Assembly (NCBI GenBank): GCA_026874595.1
Contig: CM049315.1
Coordinates: forward strand, 1,430,501 to 1,494,500
DNA from: Sipunculus nudus
Taxonomy: Eukaryota > Annelida > Sipuncula > Golfingiida > Sipunculidae
Direction: 5' to 3'
Length of the DNA: 64,000 nt
This document shows, piece after piece, positions 1 to 10,374 of the stretch (within the stretch, counting starts at the first letter, position 1; each line of letters starts with the position of its first letter). The notes under the pieces were generated by a model. It saw only the letters and a list, made by a program, of their open reading frames with translations. It had not been told where the DNA came from and made no database searches. The position numbers were made by a program, and so were the translations under genes.

Positions 1-2911
1 AGACAGTAATATGTGACGGCTGTAAAACAAAATTAAGATATGTATGTCAACAGTTGTCATGACATTGCTTTATAGACAGTAATATGTGACGCCTGTAAAA
101 CCAAATTAAGATATGTATGTCAACAGTTGTCATGACATTGCTTTATAGACATTATTATGTGACGGTTGTAAAACAAAATTAAGATATGCATGTCAACAGT
201 TGTCATGATATTGCTTTATAGACAATAATATGTGACGCCTGTAAAACAAAATTAAGATATGTATGTCAACAGTTGTCATGACATTGCTTTATAGACAGTA
301 ATATGTGACGCCTGTAAAACAAAATTAAAATATGTATGTCAACAGTTGTCATGACATTGGTGTATAGACAGTAATTTGTGACGCCTGTAAAACAAAATTA
401 AGATATGTATGTCAACAGTTGTCATGACATTGCTGTATAGACAGTAACATGTGACGCCTGTAAAACAAAATTAAGATATGTATGTCAACAGTTGTCATGA
501 CATTGTTTTATAGAGAGTAATATGTGACGCCTGAAAAACAAAATTAAGATATGTATGTCAACAGTTGTCATGACATTGCTTTATAGACAGTAGTTTGTGA
601 CGGCTGTAAAACAAAATTAAGATATGTATGTCAACAGTTGTCATGACATTGCATTATAGACAGTAATATGTGACGCCTGTAAAACCAAATTAAGATTTGT
701 ATGTCAACAGTTGTCATGACCTTGTTTTATAGAGAGTAATATGTGACGCCTGCAAAACCAAATTAAGATTTGTATGTCAACAGTTGTCATGACATTGCTT
801 TATAGACAGTAATATGTGACGCCTGTAAAACCAAATTAAGATATGTATGTCAACAGTTGTCATGACATTGCTTTATAGACAGTAATATGTGACGCCTGTA
901 AAACCAAATTAAGATATGTATGTCAACAGTTGTCATGACACTGGTGTATAGACAGTAATTTGTGACGCCTGTAAAACAAAATTAAGATATGTATGTCAAC
1001 AGTTGTCATGACATTGCTGTATAGACAGTAACATGTGACGCCTGTAAAACAAAATTAAGATATGTATGTCAACAGTTGAAATGACATTGCTTTATAGACA
1101 TTATTATGTGACGGCTGTAAAACAAAATTAAGATATGCATGTCAACAGTGGTCATGACATTGCTTTATAGACAGTAATATGTGACGCCTCTAAACCAAAT
1201 TAAGATATGTATGTCAACAGTTGTCATGACATTGCTTTATGGACAGTAATATGTGACGCCTGTAAAACCAATTTAGGATATGTATGTCAACAGTTGTCAT
1301 GACATTGCTTTATAGACAGTAATATGTGACGCCTGTAAAACCAAATTAAGATATGTATGTCAACAGTTGTCATGACATTGCATTATAGACAGTAGTATGT
1401 GTCGGCTGTAAAACAAAATTAAGATGTGTATTCCAACAGTTGTCATGACATTGTTTTATCGACAGTAATATGTGACGCCTGTAAAACCAAATTAAAATAT
1501 GTATGTCAACAGTTATCATGACAATGCTTTACAGACAGTATTATGTGACGCCTGTAAAACCAAAATTAAGATATGTATGTCAACAGTTATCATGACAATG
1601 CTTTATAGACAGTAATATGTGACGCCTGTAAAACCAAATTCAGATTTGTATGTCAACAGTTGTCATGACAATGCTTTATAGACAGTAATATGTGACGCCT
1701 GTAAAACCAAATTCAGATATGTATGTCAACAGTTATCATGACATTGCTGTATAGACAGTAATATGTGACGCCTGTAAAACAAAATTAAGATATGTATGTC
1801 AACAGTTGTCATGACAATGCTAAATAGACAGTAATATGTGACGCCTGTATAACAAAATTAAGATATGTACGTAACAGTTGTCATGACATTGCTTTATAGA
1901 CAGTACTATGTGACGCCGGTAAAACCAAATTAAGATATGTATGTCAACAGTTGTCATGACATTGCTTTATGGACAGTAATATGTGACGCCTGTAAAACCA
2001 ATTTAGGATATGTATGTCAACAGTTGTCATGACATTGCTTTATAGACAGTAATATGTGACGCCTGTAAAACAAAATTACGATATGTATGTCAACAGTTGT
2101 CATGACATTGCTTTATAGACAGTACTATGTGACGCCTGTAAAACCAAATTAAGATATGTATGTCAACAGTTGTCATGACATTGCATTATAGACAGTAGTA
2201 TGTGTCGGCTGTAAAACAAAATTAAGATGTGTATTCCAACAGTTGTCATGACATTGTTTTATAGACAGTAATATGTGACGCCTGTAAAACCAAATTAAAA
2301 TATGTATGTCAACAGTTGTCATGACAATGCTTTATAGACAGTAATATGTGACGCCTGTAAAACCAAATTCAGATTTGTATGTCAACAGTTGTCATGACAA
2401 TGCTTTATAGACAGTAATATGTGACGCCTGTAAAACCAAATTCAGATATGTATGTCAACAATTATCATGACAATGCTTTATAGACAGTAATATGTGACGC
2501 CTGTAAAACAAAATTAAGATATGTATGTCAACAGTTGTCATGACAATGCTAAGTAGACAGTAATATGTGACGCCTGTATAACAAAATTAAGATATGTACG
2601 CAACAGTTGTCATGACATTGCTTTATAGACAGTACTATGTGACGCCGGTAAAACCAAATTAAGATATGTATGTCAACAGTTGTCATGACATTGCTTTATA
2701 GACAGTACTATGTGACGCCTGTAAAACCAAATTAAGATACGTATGTCAACAGTTGTCAGGACATTGCTTTATAGACAGTACTATGTGACGCCGGTAAAAC
2801 CAAATTAAGATATGTATGTCAACAGTTGTCATGACATTGCTTTATAGACAGTAATATGTGACGCCTGTAAAACCAAATTAAGATATGTATGTCAACAGTT
2901 GTCAGGACATT
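1..2911. repeat. 73-bp satellite array, about 40 copies
   Basis: Head-to-tail copies of a 73-bp unit begin at or before position 1 (phase marks at 1, 74, 147 and so on) and stop near 2911, where the sequence becomes unique. A recognisable core is gtcaacagttgtcatgacat. Copies differ by point changes and 1-2 bp indels. Sub-blocks are themselves duplicated: the variants ttccaacagttg and caatgctaaatagac recur in the same order about 800 bp apart. On the minus strand every unit contains ttttacag followed by GCG, which resembles a 3' splice site. The array would lie inside the FAAH-like gene if that gene continues to the left. Confidence 0.97.
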
Positions 2912-3209
2912 GCATTTTCGAACACGACAAAGTTGTACCTAGTGCCTGAGCATAAGCCAATTTTTAACTGAATTATAAACTGTTACAAAGTTGGCTTTCT
3001 GTTCTTGGTTATCCAGCATTAGAGAATATAGATAGAGTTGTGTCAAAAAGCACCGCAAGATATCGCTTGGCCAATATAGTGTATATCATTTGAAGCTGAT
3101 AGCTGCATCCGTGCTAGAGTTATATAGGTACAATCGACGAACTATGCATTTGCATTGGTTCCTATGCTTAGAAGTAAACAGAATATAAACATGTAAAGAA
3201 TCGACTTAC
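2912..3209. other. unique AT-rich intronic sequence, no gene seen
   Basis: Sequence between the satellite and the possible eighth FAAH-like exon. I looked for the next conserved amidase stretch (a GPMARD-like motif) on the minus strand and did not find it. No repeat, RNA gene or long reading frame is evident. Confidence 0.5.
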
Positions 3210-3259
3210 GCACAGGTTCCCAACCTTCCAGAGGTACCCCTTTCATCTCCAAATGTGAA
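3210..3259 (-). CDS. possible FAAH-like exon 8
   Basis: A 50-nt candidate with acceptor cgcttgtag|T and a strong donor C|gtaagt. It completes the AG left by exon 7 as Ser and stays open for 16 further codons, reading HLEMKGVPLEGWEPV after the two serines. The K-G and G-x-E-x-V spacing resembles the FAAH segment just before the G-P-M-A-R block, but the match is short. It could be a chance open stretch. Confidence 0.45.
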
Positions 3260-3606
3260 CTACAAGCGAATAAAGAGTCGTTTTATCATAGAAACTACTG
3301 GTAATTAAAAATTGAAAAAAAGTAGGCCTAACTGAACAAGTACAGTATATCTGTATAACGATGACACGTGGAGACGATAAATGGTTGAAATAGCCATGGT
3401 CCTGATAGATATCTAAGCCTAGTCGTAAGATATTCGGATACCGGGACATTTTCTGCAGCGTTCCATTTCGATTTAGGACTTCGTGACACGGCTGCATTCG
3501 CTTCCTCTCCTGTTATTATATATACTGATGTCCAAAGGCCAAAGTTGACCGCGCCTGCGGGTCCTGGGTGTGAAATATCCCCCGTTTGTGAGTGATATAC
3601 GAATAT

Positions 3607-4351
3607 TGTTACAGGTGCCCTTTTTTATTGTGTGCAGCGGTCTTGCATGTGTTTCTTTTGTTGTGCGCAGGGGTGCTCCATGCGTTGTTGACATTTGGTT
3701 CGTGTACTATGCGTAGCACATGTTGTAGCGGCCTCGCCTGGCCGGATGTTGCAGGCTCGGTTTAATCCGCTTTGGTTGAACCCTGGCGTATAGATATACA
3801 GCGTTCTTTGTTCTAGTATGTTCTTTGAGCGTGTTTACTATGTTAGATTCTTTAGATTGTTCGAGAAATGGAAAATTCTCGGTTTGGGTCGAGAAGTTAT
3901 AAATAGGGGGCTCTGTTTTAAAGCCGAGAGGGAGGTGAGAAAATATTACAGCGTACACAGGAGCGTGTATGTCAGTTTGGGGGACCTATTCTGATAAGTG
4001 CGGCAATTATAGATTATCTTCAGGTTTTCTTCTGGATTTGTGACGAATCTTATTTGGTCTTCAATTGACTTTCGGGATTGTTACAAGAGCTTTACATTAG
4101 ACTGTTATTCTCCGAGAGAATTTGTGTGAACTATTCGTCCGGCTTATACATTTTAAAGAACTTCTCGCTGTGACAGTGGTGGTAATCAGGTACTGTGCAC
4201 TTTGTTTATTAGGCTGTGTGATTATATTGATTTGATTTAGTGTATTGTAATGTCAGGGTTGTTTTAAGAATAAATTATAGTTATTTGTTAACAAAAAAAC
4301 ACTGTCTTCTTTATTCATTCCCCAAGACATTTCACGCTGCCTAGTGTTACA
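3607..4351 (+). mobile_element. putative solo LTR of a gypsy-type element
   Basis: The block starts TGTTACAGG and ends GTGTTACA. It contains a TATA-like tataaata at about 3899 and an aataaa signal at about 4269 followed by a T-rich tail, the order expected for U3-R-U5. Flanks are gaat(at) before and gaat(ct) after, a near-perfect short target duplication. No internal coding sequence is present, so this would be a solo LTR left by recombination. It sits in a FAAH-like intron. No second copy exists in the window for comparison. Confidence 0.45.
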
Positions 4352-4477
4352 GAATCTGATTTTTTTATCTCCATTACAAAATTTGTGTTCATCTCCTCAT
4401 ACGTGATTTGCTGATATTAGGTTCCGTGACAATATCCTTCCCATAAGTGTGCAGAGCGCTCACACCGGGTGGGACAG

Positions 4478-4575
4478 TCTGTATGAAACCTAACCGCTCC
4501 TCGTCCTCGACTGAAATTCAAACACACGACCTCACGGCTTTGACTCCTATGCTACGCCCACGGACCACAGAATCT
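4478..4575 (-). mobile_element. tRNA-derived SINE-like fragment
   Basis: Read on the minus strand, a box-A-like stretch (around 4550-4572, with GGGCGTAGCATAGG) is followed about 35 bp later by a box-B-like gtgtttgaatttc (around 4513-4525). This spacing is typical of a tRNA-related SINE head. No clear tail or target duplication was found. Confidence 0.35.
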
Positions 4576-4754
4576 TGGTACATTTTAATGTTAAAGAAAA
4601 AGAGATGTGGAGTGAAATGAAGTCTTTACGCAGAGCTGTTGATTAAATGTTAATTGTAACCGATCTTAGAAATTAAATTTAAGAAATATGTTCCCTGCTT
4701 ATGCTTTTAGAAATATTTGACTTTAAATCGAAGTAACATATTGGTAGATAATAC

Positions 4755-4961
4755 CTGAGCCTTGTGGTGCCACATTTTAGTCCAACGATTCCACACCAGG
4801 TGGCAGGTTGTCTGATACTCCCGCCAATATCACTTCCGATGCTTACTGCTGTCGCTCCGGCCGCAACAAGCGCCGCCTCCCCGCTGCTAGAACCCCCGGG
4901 CTGTCTACTCGTGTCCAGAGGGTTAGAAGTCTTCCCGTACAGAGGGTTCCAGCAGGTGTAA
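4755..4961 (-). CDS. FAAH: FAAH-like exon 7, amidase-signature core
   Basis: The exon is 207 nt, with acceptor ctcaaaag|T and donor CTCAG|gtatta, entering and leaving with a split codon. It holds the glycine/serine-rich amidase signature: [10 protein letters not shown], then [13 protein letters not shown] with the bridging Ser (codon 4889-4891), then GSDIGGSIR with the nucleophilic Ser (codon 4817-4819), then CGIVGLK. All three catalytic positions of the triad (counting the Lys of exon 4) are present, so the enzyme looks catalytically competent up to this point. The exon is clearly GC-richer than the surrounding introns, as expected for constrained coding DNA. Confidence 0.95.
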
Positions 4962-5188
4962 CTTTTGAGTGCAAAATTAATTAATTATACTATTGATTAA
5001 TTATACTATTAATTAAGTAAAAAGGTCTTGTAAAACTACAAACTTATCTCCGCCTAAGAATAGCAGTGTGATCAGTTATCTTTTAATAATGATTTTTAAT
5101 CACGATATATTCTAAATTCGGGTACATTTATCTTAAGACAAATTATTGCTTTGCTGTATTTTCGGTTGTTAGAAAAATTTCCATTTAC

Positions 5189-5250
5189 CTGAGACAAATA
5201 TAAGGCGTGTTTGATCTAACAAATGGAACGGCACCTTGCTTCTGTAACAC
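5189..5250 (-). CDS. FAAH: FAAH-like exon 6
   Basis: The exon is 62 nt; it starts in phase 0 after ttaccag and ends two bases into a codon at CTCAG|gtaaat. It encodes VLQKQGAVPFVRSNTPYICL, closely matching the amidase segment V-L-x-x-Q-G-A-V-P-F-V-x-x-N. The split codon (AG+T) is completed by exon 7. Confidence 0.9.
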
Positions 5251-5576
5251 CTGGTAAGGCAATAACTTAATAATTACACAAAAACTAATAATTTCAGTAA
5301 TGTCGTAAAGATCTGTAAAGCCGTGACAATAATTTAAGAATATATCTGTCTTAAGCTTTGTATGAATTATCCTCATCATACTTCTCTTTGTCATGCACTC
5401 ATTTATAACATCACCACAATACTCATTCGCATACACTTCGGAAATGTACAACTTACATATATGATAATTTTTGGCCGGCGACACTAATGTTTGGAATATT
5501 TTATTACCATGAAAGTACACTCGGTCAGATCCCTTTATTTAATTTAACTGTCTCCAAACCTCTTAGTCATTTTTAC

Positions 5577-5648
5577 CTCTGTAATGTAGAATGTTTCTTC
5601 AGCCGGAAAATTGACAAGTTTATGGAGTCCAAGGGTCGAAGGGTATCC
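5577..5648 (-). CDS. FAAH: FAAH-like exon 5
   Basis: The exon is 72 nt (24 codons), phase 0, with acceptor ctttccag|GGA and donor GAG|gtaaaa. The peptide begins GYPSTLGL; the family has G-x-D-S-T-L-G-L here, so the Asp is a Pro in this copy. The rest (KLVNFPAEETF and on) is less conserved but keeps the P-A-E-E block. Splice borders and phase agree with both neighbours. Confidence 0.8.
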
Positions 5649-5689
5649 CTGGAAAGAACGACATATGTTATCTGTATATTGTAACCTTG

Positions 5690-6010
5690 TAAGCTTGACC
5701 CTGTGTTTAAACAGTGGCTGATTTTGAGTTGCAAGGTTGAACCTTAGTTAAATAAGTGGCTCACTAGGTGACGTAGGTTTTACATGTGTTTAAGCAGTGG
5801 CTGACTGGGAGTTTTAAGCTCGAAACTATGTTGATCAGCGGTTAATTTCGAGGTGTAAGCTTGAATCTGTGATTATCAGTTGCTGGCTGGGAGGTGTAAT
5901 CTTGACCCTATGTTTAAGCAGTGGCTGATCGCTAGGAGTAAGCCCGAATCTTTGTCGTAATCAGTTGCTGACTCTGAGGTGTAAGTTTTTATTGGCTGGC
6001 TAGGAGGTAT
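5690..6010. repeat. degenerate tandem repeat of about 45-50 bp in a FAAH-like intron
   Basis: Six or so diverged copies of a unit containing gtaagcttgaa, then tgtttaagcagtggctgac, then a gaggtgtaa block. Copies vary strongly in length and sequence, so the array looks old. It directly precedes the better-preserved 16/32-bp array. Confidence 0.7.
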
Positions 6011-6029
6011 TCTTTTCACTCAGGGTTGA

Positions 6030-6472
6030 TCCGACAAAGGAGGTGATATAGAATGGACATGATATAGAATGGACGTGATACAGAATGGACGTGATATAAA
6101 ATGGAGGTTACATAGAATTGAAGTGATATAGAATGGAGCTGACATAGAATTGAGGTGATATAGAATGGAGCTGACATAGAATTGAGGTGATATAGAATGG
6201 AGGAGACATAGAATTGAGGTGATATAGAATGAAGGTGACATAGAATTGAGGTGATATAGAATAGAGGTGACATAGAATTGAGGTGATATAGAATGGATGT
6301 GAGATAGAATTGAGGTGATATATAATGGAGGTGAGATAGAATTTAGGTGATATAGAACGGAGGTGACATAGAATTGAAATGATATAGAATGAAGGTGACA
6401 TAGAATTGAGGTGATATAGAATGGAGGTGGCATAGAATTGAGGTGATATAGAATAGAGGTGATATAGAATGG
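6030..6472. repeat. 16/32-bp minisatellite in a FAAH-like intron
   Basis: Tandem 16-bp half-units of the form gaggtgatatagaatg alternate with gaggtgacatagaatt, making a 32-bp unit, over about 440 bp. All three minus-strand frames stay open for 85 or more codons simply because the repeat lacks stops. These open frames are not considered genes. Confidence 0.9.
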
Positions 6473-6601
6473 CGATCCAGCTTGGGAGAGCCCTGCAAGC
6501 CCTCGTGAGTCCGCTCAAATATTATAGTGGTTTGGGATCACGTGCTCCTGTGGCAGGGACTGTGTGCTACAGTAACTGAAGAACGGTTTTATCCTATTTA
6601 C

Positions 6602-6688
6602 CTTATAAGCGTGAAGCTCCTTGACAGAAATGGGCAATCCATAAAGAGGACCCTTAGTTTGTTTAGCATCTAGTTCTTTCGCTTGTGC
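6602..6688 (-). CDS. FAAH: FAAH-like exon 4 with catalytic lysine
   Basis: The exon is 87 nt (29 codons), phase 0, with acceptor tttcag|GCA and donor AAG|gtaaat. It contains GPLYGLPISVKE, the amidase-signature segment carrying the catalytic Lys (codon 6620-6622, AAG), which acts as general base in the Ser-Ser-Lys triad. The residues after it (LHAYK) replace the more usual C-F or N-F after VKE, a mild departure from typical FAAH. Confidence 0.88.
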
Positions 6689-6815
6689 CTGAAATCAGTA
6701 TTCACGTTTTCAATACTTATACGTTATGTTACAAACATATGTTGAATTTTGGTATTTTAAGGAAAGATGAAAAGAAAAATGATATAGGAAATACCAGGAA
6801 ATGTCAATAAATTTT

Positions 6816-6819
<4 letters not shown>

Positions 6820-6850
<31 letters not shown>
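6820..6850. repeat. (AT)n microsatellite
   Basis: About 15 uninterrupted AT dinucleotides beside FAAH-like exon 3, in an intron. Confidence 0.95.
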
Positions 6851-6855
<5 letters not shown>

Positions 6856-6892
6856 TAGCTATATATGTATAATTATATATGTATGATTATAC

Positions 6893-6949
6893 CTCTGCTT
6901 CGGTGATGTAATCAGTGACGCAGTTGATCTTTCCGTCTACATCAGCGAC
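6893..6949 (-). CDS. FAAH: FAAH-like exon 3
   Basis: The exon is 57 nt (19 codons), phase 0, with acceptor ttcacag|GTC and donor GAG|gtataa. The peptide VADVDGKINCVTDYITEAE matches the family stretch in which an N-C-V-T block follows the first amidase helix. It lies just beside an (AT)n tract in the following intron. Confidence 0.85.
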
Positions 6950-7198
6950 CTGTGAAAGGAAATTTTGTGTTGTTAAAGTAAAAACAAAATCAGTTGTATG
7001 ACATATTTCATAATTATAATTTTTTTTTAATTATATGGTTGAATCCTAATTAATACTAAGACTTCAGACGTATGCCCAGATGCCCAAATTTACGTGCATA
7101 AACTGCCGAGCTAGCGCTCCCTATCAAGTATACGGTAAGCATACAGACGCACACACATACACGTAATGAAAAACATTATAGCCGATATAAGGACATAC

Positions 7199-7303
7199 CT
7201 TAGCTTGGTAAGCCTGGAGGACTTGACTGGCAGAAAGGACTCCTGACTGAAGTTGTTCTTGCAGTGCTGGTAACGACAGACTGCAGATCCTGTCAACGTC
7301 ATC
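7199..7303 (-). CDS. FAAH: FAAH-like exon 2
   Basis: The exon is 105 nt, phase 0 on both sides, with acceptor tttttag|GAT and donor AAG|gtatgt. It encodes 35 residues starting DDVDRICSLSLPALQEQL, ending VLQAYQAK. It lines up with the helical segment of FAAH that precedes the amidase core (the family pattern is leucine-rich, with a spaced S-x-E/Q-x-V-L before a Y-x-x-K/R). No breaks are present. Confidence 0.85.
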
Positions 7304-7437
7304 CTAAAAAATAATTTGATTTAGGATAAGAAGTTTATACCTTTATTTTACTGCGGAACGAGATGTGCAACCCTATTTTTTTTTTAAATTCACGCAAATT
7401 TATCTGTCCGGAATGCGAATATACCGTTTTGGAAAAA

Positions 7438-7735
7438 TTTAGAAATCTGCATTCTAAGAAAAGCAGGCTTCAGCCATGAGGGGTCCCTAAAGTGAAATTC
7501 TAATAATACTAAAAAATACTAATTCGGTCGATATTCCCACTGACTGTACATTTATTTATTTTCATCGATGATGTTCATGAATCCGGATCATGTACCGGAT
7601 CCTTCCAAATCTAATCGATGTTTCTTTATTCAATCAAAATTCATGAGATTCCCTCATGATTACGTGAGATATGTTGTGAAATAACACACACACCTACGAA
7701 TAAACACACACACACGAACGGACATGGCAGCACAC
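7438..7735. repeat. dispersed repeat, copy 1 (second copy at 47962)
   Basis: Begins agaaatctgcattctaag, continues with a cagccatgaggggt-like block, and ends in a CA-rich tail after ttcatgattac. The same order of blocks recurs at 47962-48279. It probably represents a short non-autonomous transposable element. It lies in FAAH-like intron 1. Confidence 0.6.
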
Positions 7736-7939
7736 TCCCCTGACGGAGGAATTACGAACATGTAAACAACTTTATAAATGTTCCAATGATATTGTTGCTA
7801 AAGAGTGAATAAACTTATAGTCAAAGCCTATTTACGGGTGTATCACGCTTTGGCTGTGATAACGTTTGCGATTTCGTTTTTTAGTTTGAAATCCAGTGTG
7901 CCTGTGTATGAAATGAATGCAGAATCTGTAATTAAAACC

Positions 7940-7941
<2 letters not shown>

Positions 7942-7995
<54 letters not shown>
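7942..7995. repeat. (CT)n microsatellite
   Basis: About 27 CT dinucleotides in the first FAAH-like intron, about 45 bp downstream of the exon 1 donor on the minus strand. There it reads as a purine-rich (AG)n run. Confidence 0.95.
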
Positions 7996-7999
<4 letters not shown>

Positions 8000-8039
8000 G
8001 CATGTTTGATATATTTTCCAATATACCGCGGTACTTCAC

Positions 8040-8252
8040 CTCGCTCGCGTTGAACCTCAGAGCGTACGCTCGTTTCTCCTGTAGTTTTTCTTCCCGGTAG
8101 TTCTTCCTCCGTTTTTCTATCGCTTTATGTCGTAAGGATCCACTGACAGCTCTCCAGGTCACCAGTCCAGTCACAAAAACAGCCCCGGCACCAGCACAGC
8201 CCCAGTACCACGGAGCCTCGTCAAACAGCTCCCGTGCTCGGACCAGCGCCAT
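8040..8252 (-). CDS. FAAH: FAAH-like exon 1, start codon and N-terminal membrane anchor
   Basis: The exon is 213 nt (71 codons) and ends in phase 0 at GAG|gtgaag. The chosen ATG (8250-8252) has G at -3 and G at +4, a good eukaryotic start context. The peptide opens MALVRARELFDEAPWYWG, followed by a hydrophobic stretch (about residues 15-34, rich in Gly, Ala and Val) and then a basic segment (RHKAIEKRRK). This matches the layout of FAAH1: a single N-terminal transmembrane helix followed by a charged region. The similarity here is architectural rather than by sequence; the exon is tied to FAAH by the next exons, which join in phase. The reading frame continues past the donor into a CT microsatellite intron. 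Confidence 0.8.
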
Positions 8253-8282
8253 ATCTATTGTCGGGTCGAGAAATAGGTTACT

Positions 8283-8301
8283 CTATATATATATATATAT
8301 A
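8283..8301 (-). promoter_or_regulatory. possible TATA-like element upstream of the FAAH-like start codon
   Basis: A short (TA)n run lies 31-49 bp upstream of the FAAH-like ATG on the minus strand. It could act as a TATA box if transcription starts very close to the ATG, but it may be only a microsatellite. No other promoter element is evident in the GC-richer 8320-8420 stretch. Confidence 0.25.
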
Positions 8302-8566
8302 GCGCATGGCACGTCGTGGAAGTTAGTGCAACAGAACCGAGAACCGGATTCTGGCCGTTCTCCGCTTTCGCTCCATTTACCTCCGTTTATTCTAGTGTGC
8401 GTTCCAGCTTGCTTGGCGTCTTATAAATACGTTTTAATAAGCATACGAGTTTTTATCAATTGTTTATTATGTAATACATGACAAATCATGATTTATAATC
8501 AAAGTAATTTCAATGTTATGGCAAAATAGTATATTATAATAATCATTCAGAAGAAATATATATATA

Positions 8567-8571
<5 letters not shown>

Positions 8572-8643
<72 letters not shown>
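8572..8643. repeat. (AT)n microsatellite
   Basis: Over 30 AT dinucleotides in the intergenic stretch upstream of the FAAH-like gene. Confidence 0.95.
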
Positions 8644-8645
<2 letters not shown>

Positions 8646-8754
8646 AATGAATCATACAGAATGTTAGAAAAAAATATTGGAACAAGACATAAGTAAACTA
8701 TGAATATTCCTTAAAAGGAATATCAACATTTTTCGAATATTTCGAATATTAGGC

Positions 8755-9416
8755 TACAGTATGGTGTATACATTTCATTTCAAGTGAGATAAATTTTTTT
8801 AAAGTGTGCATGCGATTTTAAAAATATGTATTTTTGTAGATCAAATTATCAGATTGTTCCTGGCGAAATTGAACCACAACTGATTCTGTGGGTTAACTCC
8901 TAGGCCACAGGATGGCGAAAACTCTGGAGAGGTACATGTCGTTTTAAGGGGGGTATCTTTTTTTTCAAAGTGTGCATATTATTTTAAATATAAATACAAA
9001 TACATTGAACAAATTGTCAGGCTTTGTCTCATCCCTGATTGCCTACGGGATAGTCATTACTAATAGACGCCTCATTCAGTATGGCTATACCCCTCAGCTA
9101 AATACCTGTAAAAACTCTGGAGAGGTACATTTCGTTTCAAGTGAGATATCTTTTTTCAAAGTGTGCACCGTATTTGAAATATATATTTATTAAAACACTG
9201 AACAAATTATCTGGCTGTGCCTCATCCCCTACGGGATGGGCGAAATTTAACCACACCAGGTGAAAACTCTGGAGAGGTACATTTTGTTTCAAGTGAGATA
9301 TCTTTATTCAAAGTTTGCCATTTTTTTAATTATATAGTAATACATTTAACCAAATATCAGGCTGTGCCTCATTGCCTACGGGATAGTCAATAATAAGAAA
9401 CGCCTCATTCAGTAAC
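8755..9416. repeat. tandem repeat of about 150-200 bp, four copies
   Basis: Four diverged copies share actctggagaggtaca, then a (t)caagtgagatatctt block, then caaagtgtgca, then a caaatta.cagg.tgt.cctcat block. Starts are near 8755, 8908, 9111 and 9262. The last copy ends (cgcctcattcagta) exactly where the minus-strand gypsy fragment begins. The same terminal motif ends the second copy. Confidence 0.75.
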
Positions 9417-10370
9417 TGGTGGCTTTTGTCTATCTCTGGTCAGGAGGATCATTATTTTCGATATTGCCGGATCCTCTTGTTGTAGTTTCCGGAGGGTATC
9501 TGTGTCATATTCTTGACACCACTCCTCAAATGACTGACTGTCCGGCGAACTCTGTACGGTGTCATTCGCAATATCATAGCTGTTAGCCTGACTACTCATA
9601 TGAATCGCTGAGATCTTTCTTGTATCTGGTCTTAAACATTCCTTCCTTTTACACTGCCGACAAGGGATCCTGCTTAAAGCGTCAGCAATGGTATGCTTGG
9701 TCCCTGCTCTGTTTTCGATTTCAAACGAGTACATGTCTAACACAGTAAGCCATCGTGCTAACATCCCTTCAACGTTCCGAAAGTTCTTTAACCATCTCAG
9801 CGACGCGTGATCGGTTCGGACAATAAAGTTTCGTCCCCACAAATAGTGTCTGAAATGTTTAATGAACGTTACAACTGCCAAAAGCTCACGTTTTGTGGTA
9901 CAGTAGTTACGTTGAGAACGATTGAGGGTTCTGCTGCCATACGCTATAACACGTTCTTCGATACCCTGAAGTTGGGACAGCACGGCACCCATACCTTCAC
10001 CACTCGCGTCGGTATCCAAAATGAACTGGTCGTTTTCAGTAGGATACGACAACAAGGGAGCTTCTGTAAGTGCTTCCTTAAGCGCTTCAAACGACTTTTG
10101 GCTTTCAGTCCATTGAAACGATTTCTTTCGGCGCAGCAATCTCTGAAAATCTGTTGATGTGTGTACGGTAGTAAGCCGCCAAACTGAGAAAACTGCCAAC
10201 TTAGTTAGGCTATTTGGTACTGGCCACTCTTCAAATGCTTTGACTTTGTCGGGGTCACACCTGACACCATCAGCTGACACTGGGTGTCCTAAGAATGTCA
10301 CACTGCTTTGGAATAAATGGCATTTGTTTGGTTTCAGTTTTAAGTTGGCTTCCCGAAACCTCTGCCACAC
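9405..10370 (-). pseudogene. gypsy pol: RT thumb, RNase H and linker
   Basis: The longest open stretch of the window (321 codons). The N-terminal part carries the RT palm/thumb segment with TFLGHPVSADG. Next comes the RNase H domain, with ILDTDASGEGMGAVLSQ (first catalytic Asp), a YCTTKRELLAV block (catalytic Glu) and RTDHASL (Asp), followed by HTIADALSR. The C-terminal linker stops at 9405 before any integrase zinc finger. It belongs to a Ty3/gypsy pol of the common invertebrate type. It is a remnant, since the upstream RT is interrupted by stops. Confidence 0.92.
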
Positions 10371-10374
10371 AGTT

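Larger units (their letters stand above)
3210..8252 (-). other. FAAH: FAAH-like gene, 5' portion (exons 1-7, possibly 8)
   Basis: Gene span inferred by joining exons that share consistent phase, gt/ag borders and similarity to animal fatty-acid amide hydrolase 1. FAAH is a membrane-bound serine hydrolase of the amidase-signature family that cleaves fatty-acid amides such as anandamide and oleamide. Visible here are an N-terminal membrane segment, the catalytic Lys (codon 6620-6622), the bridging Ser of GGSSSG (codon 4889-4891) and the nucleophile Ser of DIGGSIR (codon 4817-4819). Exons 1-7 total 803 nt and give about 267 codons, roughly the first half of a typical protein of about 580 residues. 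The second half must lie left of position 1, beyond the satellite. No in-frame stop is seen. Several usually conserved positions differ, so a paralogue or relaxed copy is possible. Confidence 0.85.

Noticed and set aside
1-2911. CRISPR-like regular spacing in the arrays
   Set aside because: Copies are contiguous with no unique spacers, in a eukaryotic intron-rich setting; these are satellites.
6016-6518. Minus-strand frames of up to 137 codons (SILYHLNSMS type)
   Set aside because: All three frames are open across the 16/32-bp minisatellite; this is repeat translation inside a FAAH-like intron.
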